A stretch of 17,956 nucleotides of DNA from SAR202 cluster bacterium Io17-Chloro-G6 (lineage in GTDB: Bacteria; Chloroflexota; Dehalococcoidia; UBA3495), in contig MUCT01000015.1 of the NCBI GenBank assembly GCA_002816585.1, positions 1 through 17,956 of the forward strand, read 5' to 3'. A program made the translations under genes and the position numbers. How positions within the stretch are numbered: the stretch's first letter is position 1; each line of letters starts with the position of its first letter. Under the pieces are notes generated by a model. It saw only the letters and a list, made by a program, of their open reading frames with translations. It was not told the DNA's origin and did no database searches. Of the stretch, positions 7,644 through 14,183 are shown one piece after another.

Positions 7644-7692
7644 TCCAGCGGCAAGATCGAAGAGGAACTGGCAGAACAAGATATCTGGTCCA
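7603..7692. repeat. 45-bp tandem duplication at the plsC stop codon
   Basis: Unit 1 (7603-7647) and unit 2 (7648-7692) differ at 5 of 45 positions. Both encode GKIE-E/G-ELAEQ in the same frame because 45 is a multiple of three. Unit 1 contains the plsC TAG (7641-7643); unit 2 has TGG at the same place. Confidence 0.93.
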
Positions 7693-7726
7693 ATAGTATA
7701 GTTGAGAACCGGAGCCGGAGAGATTT

Positions 7727-7945
7727 ATGCAGCAAGCATCCAAATTTGGGATTTACCTAAACGCCACGGATAATCAGGTGGTGCGTATCAACTCGCCCTA
7801 CTGGATCCCCGAGGAACCGGACTGGGTTTTTCTGACACCGGAAGTCAACGCAACTCTGCTAAACATTCGGGAGATGGCCCAAGAGAAAGGCCTCTCCAAT
7901 GAATCCGGTTCCATAACTTGGGGAACCATCCCCCTTAAAGATTAG
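7727..7945 (+). CDS. Small protein of unknown function (72 aa)
   Basis: The sequence starts MQQASKFGIYLNATDNQVVR and ends ITWGTIPLKD. I recognise no domain. It is soluble, without signal peptide or membrane segment, has mixed charge and contains a WIPEEPDWVFLTPE segment rich in aromatic and proline residues. GGAGAG lies 6 nt before the ATG and the codon use looks like that of its neighbours, so it is probably a real gene. It lies between plsC and dgt on the same strand, 30 nt upstream of dgt, and may be cotranscribed with it. Confidence 0.7.
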   Translation: MQQASKFGIYLNATDNQVVRINSPYWIPEEPDWVFLTPEVNATLLNIREMAQEKGLSNESGSITWGTIPLKD

Positions 7946-7975
7946 GCCGACCACCGCGGGCGGATAGAGGGATTG

Positions 7976-9073
7976 ATGGGGGAGGGGCCAGTGGAAGAAC
8001 TACATATACGGCAGCGGCTGGAAGCTCTCGAAGAGAACCTCTCTCCCTACGCCAGCCGCTCCAGCCGTTCCTTGGGCCGCCAGCAGCCCGAAACGCCCTC
8101 TCCACTGCGCACCGAGTTCCAGCGGGACCGGGACCGGATCATCCACACCAACGCCTTCCGGCGGCTGAAGCACAAGACCCAGGTATTTCTCGCCCCCACT
8201 GGCGACCACTACGTCACACAGCTGACCCACACGTTGGAAGTGGCGAAGATTGGCCGCACCATCGCCAGGGCATTGAACCTGAACGAGGACCTGGTTGAAG
8301 CCATGTCCTACGGGCACGACCCTGGGCATACCCCCGTCGGCCACTTGGGAGAGGACACGCTGGACCAGGTTTACTCACCGGGCTTCACCCACAGCGCTCA
8401 GAGCCTGCGCATCGTCGAGCAGTTGGCTAAAGACGGCGATGGGCTGAACCTCACCTGGGAGGTTCGCCAAGGAATAATCTCCCATTCCAAGCCCAGGGGA
8501 GACTTTCTGGACATCCAACTGGATGAATCGCTGACCCTGGAAGCCCAGATCCTGCGCCTGGCCGACTCTGTAGCCTATTTGAACCACGACATCGCCGACG
8601 CGGTCCGGGCCGGTGTGCTAAAGGCGGATGACCTGCCAAAGCGAGCCAATCAGGTCCTGGGAACCACCCACTCGAAGCGCATCAACTCCCTGGTTACGGG
8701 CATTGTTCTAGCCTCGTGGCCCGCCTCCGGGTTAGCGGTTGAGCCGCCAGATAAAATTCCGGCCATTGGCATCGACCCGGAAGCCCGCGAGGCCATGATG
8801 GAACTCCGCGAATATATGCTCCAGAACATCTACTTACCCTTGGGCCGAACCAGACAGTCCGAGGCAGGGGGCAACGTGGTGAAACTGCTCTATTACCGCT
8901 TCGTAGAGAACGCTGAGGAAATTCCCCCACCTTTCTTCGGCCCCGGAACGGACCCGGAAAGAGCCGCAGTAGACTACGTCGCGGGAATGACCGACCACTA
9001 CGCCATCCGCCACGCTGAAAAGCTGGAACCCGGCATCACCGAAGGGGCCTTCCACAGCGTTCCCCTGGAGTGA
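7976..9073 (+). CDS. dgt: dNTP triphosphohydrolase (dGTPase-like HD protein)
   Basis: A 365-residue HD-superfamily enzyme that would cleave dGTP or other dNTPs to the nucleoside and triphosphate. Typical features are SPLRTEFQRDRDRIIHTNAFRRLKHKTQVF (43-71), metal ligand H85, the central H114-D115 in SYGHDPGHTPVGH, and LADSVAYLNHDIADA with the fourth ligand Asp. Length fits the shorter COG0232 subgroup. The start is the ATG at 7976, preceded by AGAGG; the TTG at 7973 is less likely. In many bacteria this gene sits beside dnaG, which is not seen here. It ends in front of a convergent gene. Confidence 0.92.
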   Translation: MGEGPVEELHIRQRLEALEENLSPYASRSSRSLGRQQPETPSPLRTEFQRDRDRIIHTNAFRRLKHKTQVFLAPTGDHYVTQLTHTLEVAKIGRTIARALNLNEDLVEAMSYGHDPGHTPVGHLGEDTLDQVYSPGFTHSAQSLRIVEQLAKDGDGLNLTWEVRQGIISHSKPRGDFLDIQLDESLTLEAQILRLADSVAYLNHDIADAVRAGVLKADDLPKRANQVLGTTHSKRINSLVTGIVLASWPASGLAVEPPDKIPAIGIDPEAREAMMELREYMLQNIYLPLGRTRQSEAGGNVVKLLYYRFVENAEEIPPPFFGPGTDPERAAVDYVAGMTDHYAIRHAEKLEPGITEGAFHSVPLE

Positions 9074-9135
9074 GGCTCGCCTCGTTTTCTTCGGCCCATA
9101 CTGACTATATCTGGCGCCCTCGGCAAAATATCAGA

Positions 9136-9182
9136 GGCCCTTGCATCGGGGCCACAATCGAATCCACACTGTCAGTTTTTTT
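9136..9182 (+). terminator. Possible terminator after dgt
   Basis: A GGCCC/GGGCC hairpin (9136-9153, 8-nt loop) is followed, after a 22-nt gap, by seven T residues (9176-9182). The gap is too long for a classical intrinsic terminator, so this is weak. The region lies between two convergent genes. Confidence 0.3.
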
Positions 9183-9197
9183 GCCTTTAGCGGGCCG

Positions 9198-10118
9198 TTA
9201 CTCCCGCTGGACCTGGCTGGGGGCCGGGTTGGGCAGTTCCAGGCCGATGGTCACCGGGAAGACCCGCACCAGCTCTTCCAAAGACCAGATGCCGTCTTTC
9301 TGAATCGTCTTCACTGGCTCCGGTTCGTTGAGCAGGGTAACTAGACCCTCGGTAACGTGGAAGACGTGGCCGTTGACGTGGGCCGCCTCGTCGGAGGCCA
9401 GCCAGGCAACCATGGGCGCGACATCCTCGGCCTCACCTCGGAGCGTTAGGGCTGCGCCGGTGCTGATGCCACGGGCGGCGCGAAGGGCCCGGGCGTCATC
9501 GGGAATACTGCCGATCATCCTGGTGGCGGCGCTGGGAGAGATGGCATTGGCGGTCACACCGTAGCGGCCCATGTCCCTGGCCACCACACGGGTGAATCCG
9601 GCGATGCCGTCCTTGGCCGCGCCGTAGTTGGCCTGTCCCGAGTTGCCGTACAACCCGGTGGTGGAACTGAAGGTGATAATCCGGCCCGAACGCTGCTGCC
9701 GGAAGATGACACTGGCGTTCTTCACTATCGAAAAGGTCCCCTTGAGGTGAACGGCAATCACGTCGTCCCACTCTTGTTCAGTCATGTTGAAGATCATGCG
9801 GTCCCGCAGGATGCCGGCCACGGTGACCACGATGTCCAATTTGCCAAAGCTGTCTAGGGCAGTCTGGATGATCCTCTCTCCGCCGGCCATGGTGGCCACC
9901 GACTCCAGGGAAGCCACCGCTTCTCCACCGTCGGCCTTGATCTCGTCCACCACAGTCTGGGCGAATGACGAGTCAGCGCCGGTCCCGTCGACGTTAACGC
10001 CGGGGTCGACGACCACAACTTTAGCGCCTTGGGCGGCCATTAGCTTGGCTACGCCCCGGCCGATGCCGCGGCCCGAGCCGGTTACTATCGCCACCTTGTC
10101 TTTAAGCAGGTCAGCCAT
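9198..10118 (-). CDS. SDR dehydrogenase, (3R)-hydroxyacyl-CoA dehydrogenase-like (copy 1)
   Basis: A 306-residue short-chain dehydrogenase with TGSGRGIG (13-20), D38 after the second strand (NAD-type preference), AGILRDRM (101-108), and catalytic S152, Y165 and K169. The blocks VHLKGTF and GNSGQANYGAAK and the overall length match the dehydrogenase domain of multifunctional enzyme type 2 (HSD17B4-like). The usual NNAG motif reads TVAG. It is about three quarters identical to the SDR at 10625-11545 over the first 215 residues, and much less similar afterwards. SD GGAGAG precedes the ATG. It is the last gene of the leftward operon, 67 nt after the lipocalin gene. Likely role: oxidation of a 3-hydroxyacyl-CoA or a related alcohol; substrate unknown. 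Confidence 0.88.
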   Translation of the reverse strand: MADLLKDKVAIVTGSGRGIGRGVAKLMAAQGAKVVVVDPGVNVDGTGADSSFAQTVVDEIKADGGEAVASLESVATMAGGERIIQTALDSFGKLDIVVTVAGILRDRMIFNMTEQEWDDVIAVHLKGTFSIVKNASVIFRQQRSGRIITFSSTTGLYGNSGQANYGAAKDGIAGFTRVVARDMGRYGVTANAISPSAATRMIGSIPDDARALRAARGISTGAALTLRGEAEDVAPMVAWLASDEAAHVNGHVFHVTEGLVTLLNEPEPVKTIQKDGIWSLEELVRVFPVTIGLELPNPAPSQVQRE

Positions 10119-10185
10119 CAGAGACTCTCCATCGGTTGATAATCATTTGTTTTATGCCCGGTGTTTTGTGCCCAGGTGTGACCTT

Positions 10186-10617
10186 TCAAGCCCGCTCCCA
10201 CAGCAGAGTTACGGTAAGGTCGCCCTTGGCCCCCTTTATGGGGAGGGTGTTCAGGCGCAGTCTCTCCCCTTCGAACTGGTAATCCCTGGTCTGGGTATCG
10301 CCGATCCAATTCGGGAATAAACTGCCGTCAACGTGATGGGTTAACTGCGAATTCGCCTCGTCCACCTCGTAGGTCCCGTAATAGGCGATGTACCCCTCGA
10401 ACGCTGTCTTGATCTCCTCGGCAGTCCCTTTCAGCAGATTTCCCGACTGGAACGCAGGCCGCTTGGCGGCCACTATCTGTCCGGAGAAATTGCCGTGTCC
10501 GTCGTATATCAACTGGCCTGCCGGGCTTTTGCCATAGGGGTAGCTGATTCCGCCGTCGGACCACTTGCCGTAGCACTCCAGCAACCGCCAGGCCCCGGCA
10601 AACTTATCAGCAGGCAC
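10186..10617 (-). CDS. Lipocalin-like domain protein
   Basis: A 143-residue protein fitting the small bacterial lipocalin-like family (Pfam Lipocalin_5 type): an N-terminal FAGAWRLLECYG strand, YPYGKSPAGQLIYDGHGNFSGQI, AYYGTYEVDEANSQLTHHVDGS, and a C-terminal LRLNTLPI...LTVTLLWERA strand. No signal peptide, so it should be cytosolic and could bind a hydrophobic ligand. It starts with GTG at 10617, only 7 nt after the stop of the upstream SDR, pointing to translational coupling. It is inserted between two paralogous SDR genes, which suggests it belongs to the pathway. Enzymatic activity is not implied. Confidence 0.75.
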   Translation of the reverse strand: MPADKFAGAWRLLECYGKWSDGGISYPYGKSPAGQLIYDGHGNFSGQIVAAKRPAFQSGNLLKGTAEEIKTAFEGYIAYYGTYEVDEANSQLTHHVDGSLFPNWIGDTQTRDYQFEGERLRLNTLPIKGAKGDLTVTLLWERA

Positions 10618-10624
10618 GCCTATC

Positions 10625-11545
10625 CTATTCCCTGGCCGGGGCCGGGTTATAGATATCTTTGGTCAGGACGTCTCGGGCCATGGGGGACAACTTTTCCAGG
10701 TTCCAGGTTCCCGAGGTCTCGTAAATCGATTTTTGGGGCCTCGGCTGGGACATCAGCGATATGGTGTCTCCGTAGACCAAGAAGATCTGGCCGTTGATGT
10801 TCTCGGCGAAATCGGTGGCCAAGTAACACACGAAAGGCGCGATGTGGTCGGGGTCCAAGCTCGTCAGTTGTTCCTCCCCGGAGATGGGGGCCACGCCGCT
10901 GCGGGCCCGTATCTCGCGGGCGCTGTCAGGGATGTCGGCGATCATACGGGTTTGGGCCCTGGGCGCGATGGAATTAACAGTCACCCCGTAGCGCCCCATG
11001 TCCTTGGCCACAACCTTGGTAAACCCGGCAATTCCAGACTTGGCGGCGCCGTAGTTGGCCTGCCCCGAGTTGCCCACGAGACCCGACTCAGAACTGAAGG
11101 TGATGATGCAGCCAGAACGTTGCTGGCGCATCAAGATGCATGCGTTTTTCACCACGGTGAACGTGCCCTTGAGGTGAACGGCTATTACATCGTCCCATTC
11201 TTCTTCGGACATGTTGAAGATCATGCGGTCCCGGAGGATTCCGGCGCAGGTAACGACGATATCCAGCTTGCCGAAGTTCTCCACGGCGGTCTGGACGATC
11301 TTTTCGCCGCCTTCCATGGTGGTCACCGACTCCATACAAGCAACGGCATTGCCGCCCGCGGCCTTGATCTCGTCCACCACCTGTTGGGCCACCGATGTGT
11401 CAGCGCCACTGCCGTCCACGTTAACGCCTGGGTCAACCACGACCACGCTGGCACCTTCCGCGGCCATCAGCTTGGCGATGCCACGCCCGATACCCCGGCC
11501 CGAACCGGTGACGATGGCCACCTTGCCGTTCAACATTTCCGCCAT
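10625..11545 (-). CDS. SDR dehydrogenase, (3R)-hydroxyacyl-CoA dehydrogenase-like (copy 2)
   Basis: A 306-residue paralogue of the SDR at 9198-10118, the same length, with TGSGRGIG (13-20), D38, AGILRDRM, and catalytic S152, Y165 and K169. It has the MFE-2-type blocks WDDVIAVHLKGTF and GNSGQANYGAAK. The NNAG motif reads TCAG. The C-terminal 90 residues differ strongly from copy 1, so the two probably accept different substrates. GGGGAGG precedes the ATG by 5 nt. It sits directly downstream of the two MaoC genes (54 nt gap), as expected for a hydratase followed by a dehydrogenase in (3R)-specific beta-oxidation. Confidence 0.88.
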   Translation of the reverse strand: MAEMLNGKVAIVTGSGRGIGRGIAKLMAAEGASVVVVDPGVNVDGSGADTSVAQQVVDEIKAAGGNAVACMESVTTMEGGEKIVQTAVENFGKLDIVVTCAGILRDRMIFNMSEEEWDDVIAVHLKGTFTVVKNACILMRQQRSGCIITFSSESGLVGNSGQANYGAAKSGIAGFTKVVAKDMGRYGVTVNSIAPRAQTRMIADIPDSAREIRARSGVAPISGEEQLTSLDPDHIAPFVCYLATDFAENINGQIFLVYGDTISLMSQPRPQKSIYETSGTWNLEKLSPMARDVLTKDIYNPAPARE

Positions 11546-11599
11546 TGTTGCCTCCCCGGGCTTTTGGTTTCTTGGTTATGATTTCGTTCTTGGGCAGCC

Positions 11600-12028
11600 C
11601 TAGCGCAGCGGCAGGGCCACGGTTGCCGAACCAGGCGTGGTCTTCTCGCCGGTTTGGTTCTCGAGCCATATCTCACAGTCCACCAGGTTCGCGCCCTGCT
11701 CCTGGTATTTGCGGGTAACCACGCCCTTTGCGGTAACGGGGGTTCCAGGTATGTCCATACCGCGGTACTGGCAGGCCAGACGCTTTAGGTCTCCGTCGGG
11801 ACCCATCCACTTGGTCACCAGATGGCCAAGAAAGGCATTCTTCAATGCACCGTGAAGAATCACGTTTTCCAGGTCGTTGTTCATCGCGAAGTCTTTGTCA
11901 TAGTGGATCTGGTAGTAATCGCCGGACGCGCCGGCGTACTGCACCAACTGCTGGGTGGTGGGATTCTTCACCACCGGTGGCAGTTCAGCCCCCTCTTGTA
12001 CGTCGTCCCAATAAACCTGTTCGGCCAT
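11600..12028 (-). CDS. MaoC-like hydratase (catalytic hot-dog half)
   Basis: A 142-residue single hot-dog domain. YAGASGDYYQIHYDKDFA contains the hydratase-2 dyad, D37 and H42, with the D-x4-H spacing of R-specific enoyl-CoA hydratases (PhaJ/MaoC). The adjacent Asn-Pro of the common SGDxNPIH motif is replaced by Tyr-Gln. ILHGALKNAFLGH is the conserved hot-dog helix. It lacks the other hot-dog half, which is supplied by the preceding gene (12097-12555); such pairs form heteromeric hydratases, as in mycobacterial HadAB/HadBC and ChsH1/ChsH2. GGAG lies 7 nt before the ATG. Likely reaction: hydration of a trans-2-enoyl-CoA to a (3R)-hydroxyacyl-CoA. Confidence 0.85.
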   Translation of the reverse strand: MAEQVYWDDVQEGAELPPVVKNPTTQQLVQYAGASGDYYQIHYDKDFAMNNDLENVILHGALKNAFLGHLVTKWMGPDGDLKRLACQYRGMDIPGTPVTAKGVVTRKYQEQGANLVDCEIWLENQTGEKTTPGSATVALPLR

Positions 12029-12059
12029 GGCTAGACTCCAAACACAGTGTCGGCGGGTT

Positions 12060-12105
12060 AATATCTAGGCAATATCTGCCGGTCAATATCTGCCGGTCAA
12101 TATCT
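12060..12105. repeat. Iterated AATATCT array between the MaoC genes
   Basis: AATATCT occurs at 12060, 12071, 12085 and 12099 (spacings 11, 14, 14). The last two full 14-bp units are identical. On the minus strand the units read AGATATTGACCGGC, and the TGA in the unit at the 12097-12099 end is the stop codon of the upstream MaoC gene. Confidence 0.85.
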
Positions 12106-12555
12106 AATGGAAGTGCTGGTCTGGGTGGCGGCGATCTGGTCGAATTGATTGCGGTAGGTCACCACGATTGAGGTGATAATCATTAGGCCCATGCGCCCGG
12201 TGCGCTCATTTATATCGGCTATTTCGGAGACAGCCGTAATGCGGTCACCGGCCCGTACCGGATGGAAGTATTCCCAATCGCTTCCGCCGTCCAGCAACCG
12301 GGTGAAGGGCATATCAAAAGGGTATTCGGGCCTATCAACACCCACGGAACGGAGGAAGGTTGGAGGAGCGATAAGTCCGCCGTACCGGGTCTCCCGGGCC
12401 GCCATATCGTCGTTGAAGACCGGGTTGTCGTCTTCAATCGCCTCGGCAAACTTGATGATGGCGCCTTTCTCCACGTCAATCGTACGGGGCGCACTCTTCT
12501 GGCCAATGGCCTTTTGGCGCATTTCCTCGGTCAAAAAAGACGCGGGAGTAGTCAC
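12097..12555 (-). CDS. MaoC N-terminal-type (FAS1-like) dehydratase half
   Basis: A 152-residue hot-dog protein of the MaoC_dehydrat_N / FAS1-like dehydratase type. The characteristic IIKFAEAIEDDNPVFNDDMAARETRYGGLIAPPTFLRSVGV (about 33-72) is followed by the LLDGGSDWEYFHPVRAGDRITA segment. This half is usually non-catalytic and shapes the acyl tunnel when paired with a MaoC half. GTG start at 12555, with AGGAGGT 6 nt upstream. It is the first gene of the leftward operon and is preceded by a strong promoter. The partner is the gene at 11600-12028, separated by a 68-nt gap filled with short repeats. Confidence 0.85.
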   Translation of the reverse strand: MTTPASFLTEEMRQKAIGQKSAPRTIDVEKGAIIKFAEAIEDDNPVFNDDMAARETRYGGLIAPPTFLRSVGVDRPEYPFDMPFTRLLDGGSDWEYFHPVRAGDRITAVSEIADINERTGRMGLMIITSIVVTYRNQFDQIAATQTSTSIRY

Positions 12556-12583
12556 GAAATACCTCCTGTTCCAGTGCAGGGAA

Positions 12584-12612
12584 AGTCTACAAGTCGCCCT
12601 TTAGGGTGTCAA
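12584..12612 (-). promoter_or_regulatory. Promoter of the leftward MaoC/SDR operon
   Basis: On the minus strand, TTGACA (12612-12607), 17 nt, TAGACT (12589-12584). The -35 is a perfect consensus. The predicted leader is about 22 nt and ends in the AGGAGGT site at 12567-12561. The spacer carries the small inverted repeat CCCT-AA-AGGG. Confidence 0.7.
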
Positions 12613-12654
12613 GAATATCCGGCCGCGTTGGACCAGCCACCCGTTGAATTCTGA

Positions 12655-12684
12655 TTGGACAGGCACGCTATCCCGATATATAGT
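12655..12684 (+). promoter_or_regulatory. Promoter of the rightward cupin/LLM operon
   Basis: TTGGAC (12655-12660), 18 nt, TATAGT (12679-12684). It lies back to back with the leftward promoter, with the two -35 boxes 42 nt apart. The leader would be about 75 nt and includes the palindrome at 12710-12725. Confidence 0.5.
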
Positions 12685-12709
12685 TTGGAAATTCCATCGG
12701 CCCGGCATA

Positions 12710-12725
12710 CAGGAAGATCTTCCTG
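12710..12725. promoter_or_regulatory. 16-bp perfect palindrome, candidate operator
   Basis: CAGGAAGATCTTCCTG is a perfect inverted repeat just downstream of the predicted rightward start site and 40 nt before the cupin start. It is well placed for a dimeric repressor that blocks the rightward operon. No regulator gene is adjacent in the window. Confidence 0.45.
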
Positions 12726-12765
12726 CCTGATACGTACCCACAATAAATTAAAGGTGGTTTAACCC

Positions 12766-13122
12766 GTGGCAAATACATCATTTTCAACGATCGGCAACAA
12801 AACCGTCACACCCATCGAAACTGACCTTGATGGCTGGAAGAAGGTCTACGGTAACCCTTCAATGAAGACTTGGATCGAATACACCTCGGATGACGAATCG
12901 ATGATTAGCGGCTGGTGGGAAGCGACACCCGGCACCTACCATGCAAGCTACGAATCCTGGGAATTCGTCCACTTGATTGAAGGCCAGATCACAATCACGC
13001 CAGATGGAGGTTCTCCGAAGCAGGTCGGCCCGGGGGATGCGTTTGTGGTCGAGAAGGGCTTCCGAGGAACCCGGAAGATCGAGCAAAAAGTAATCAAACA
13101 TTTTGCTATCAGGCTAAAATGA
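12766..13122 (+). CDS. DUF861-type cupin protein
   Basis: A 118-residue single-domain cupin. SGWWEATPGTYHASYESWEFVHLIEGQITITPDGG (48-82) and VGPGDAFVVEKGFRGTRKIEQKVIKHFAIRLK (about 87-118) match the cupin_3 / (S)-ureidoglycine aminohydrolase-like group. Only part of the usual metal-binding His/Glu set is visible (E66, H69), so it may be a ligand-binding or non-canonical cupin. It starts with GTG at 12766, 8 nt after AAAGGTGG. It is the first gene of the rightward operon, ahead of the LLM oxidoreductase. Its function is not known; a sugar/acid-binding or isomerase role is possible. Confidence 0.8.
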   Translation: MANTSFSTIGNKTVTPIETDLDGWKKVYGNPSMKTWIEYTSDDESMISGWWEATPGTYHASYESWEFVHLIEGQITITPDGGSPKQVGPGDAFVVEKGFRGTRKIEQKVIKHFAIRLK

Positions 13123-13132
13123 TTGCCCCTTG

Positions 13133-13156
13133 ATTAGCAACCGGTCACCGGCTAAT
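13133..13156 (+). terminator. Hairpin after the cupin gene, without T-tract
   Basis: ATTAGC (13133-13138) pairs with GCTAAT (13151-13156), with an inner CGG/CCG pair around a TCA loop. No T-run follows, so it is more likely an mRNA processing or stability element between cupin and the oxidoreductase than a true terminator. Confidence 0.3.
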
Positions 13157-13191
13157 TCTCAGCCAGACTAGATCATCCTGGAGCACTCGCC

Positions 13192-14139
13192 TTGGAGTTC
13201 GGCTTTTACCTCCCCAACAGCGGCGCCGCCGCCGAGCCCGACGCGCTGGCCAACATCGCGAAACTGGGCGACCACTTGGGCTTTTACTGTATGGTGATGC
13301 CCGATCACATCCTGCAGCCAAATCAGGTGGACTCCACCTACCCGTACAGCCTGACCGGCGACATTCTGGCGGCCGGACAATCTGGAGACGGCGAGTGGCC
13401 GGAGCAGATCACGACCCTGGCCTACCTGGCCGGCGTCACCGAGCGGATAAAGCTGGTCACCAGCGTCATGATCATCCCCTACCGCAACCCCATCCTCACC
13501 GCCAAAATGCTCGCCACCCTGGACATGCTCTCCAAGGGGCGGTTGATCCTGGGCGCGGGCGTGGGCTGGATGGAAGAGGAATTTGAGCTTTTGGACACCC
13601 CTCCCTTCGCCGAGCGCGGGGCAGTGACTGACGAGTACCTGCGGGCATTCATCGAGCTTTGGACTAAAGATAACCCCAAGTTTGACGGCAAGTACGTCAG
13701 CTTCTCAGACATCACCTTCCTGCCCAAGCCGGTGCAGAAGCCCTATCCTCCCATCTGGATCGGCGGACAGAGCAAACCGGCCATTAGACGGGCCGCCCGC
13801 ATCGGCGACTGCTGGCACCCGGTGGGGGCCATTCCGGCGGCTCCCCTGGAACCAGAGGAACTGGCCCAGAACCTAGTACAACTACGCGAATATGCCGAGA
13901 AGGCCGGCCGGGACTCATCGAAGATCCAAGTCTCGGTGAAGGCCCCTCTGTACGACTCCGATGATTCAAGTGGCCCCCGGCGCAGGTTCACCGGATCGGC
14001 CGACGAGGTACGTCAGGATGTCCAAACCTACGCGGATGTTGGAGTGACCCACCTGATCTTCGACTTCCGCGCCGCCGAACCGCAGCAAACCGAGGAGCGC
14101 ATGGCGCAATTCTCCGAAGAAGTGATGTCCGTCACCTAG
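13192..14139 (+). CDS. LLM-class (F420/FMN-type) oxidoreductase
   Basis: A 315-residue luciferase-like TIM barrel. The start MEFGFYLPNSG, the central LVTSVMIIPYRNPILTAKMLATLDMLSKGRLILGAGVGWMEEEFE (about 89-132), the PYPPIWIGGQSKPAIRRAARIGDCWHP block and the C-terminal GVTHLIFDF are typical of the group often annotated as F420-dependent. Cofactor choice (F420H2 or FMNH2) cannot be read from sequence alone. The TTG start at 13192 follows GGAG by 8-9 nt. It is followed by the two-domain decarboxylase 44 nt downstream. In this operon it is the best candidate for the redox or oxygenating step; substrate unknown. Confidence 0.88.
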   Translation: MEFGFYLPNSGAAAEPDALANIAKLGDHLGFYCMVMPDHILQPNQVDSTYPYSLTGDILAAGQSGDGEWPEQITTLAYLAGVTERIKLVTSVMIIPYRNPILTAKMLATLDMLSKGRLILGAGVGWMEEEFELLDTPPFAERGAVTDEYLRAFIELWTKDNPKFDGKYVSFSDITFLPKPVQKPYPPIWIGGQSKPAIRRAARIGDCWHPVGAIPAAPLEPEELAQNLVQLREYAEKAGRDSSKIQVSVKAPLYDSDDSSGPRRRFTGSADEVRQDVQTYADVGVTHLIFDFRAAEPQQTEERMAQFSEEVMSVT

Positions 14140-14183
14140 ACGGCACTTGAAATAGATCAATTCTCAACGCCAGGAGGCAACCC

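Noticed and set aside
10733..11581. Open frame of 282 codons on the plus strand
   Set aside because: It is antisense to the SDR at 10625-11545, rich in His/Gly/Asp as expected of a complement frame, and has no recognisable fold.
12060..12105. CRISPR-like array
   Set aside because: Units are only 14 bp with no unique spacers and no cas genes nearby; it is a short tandem repeat.
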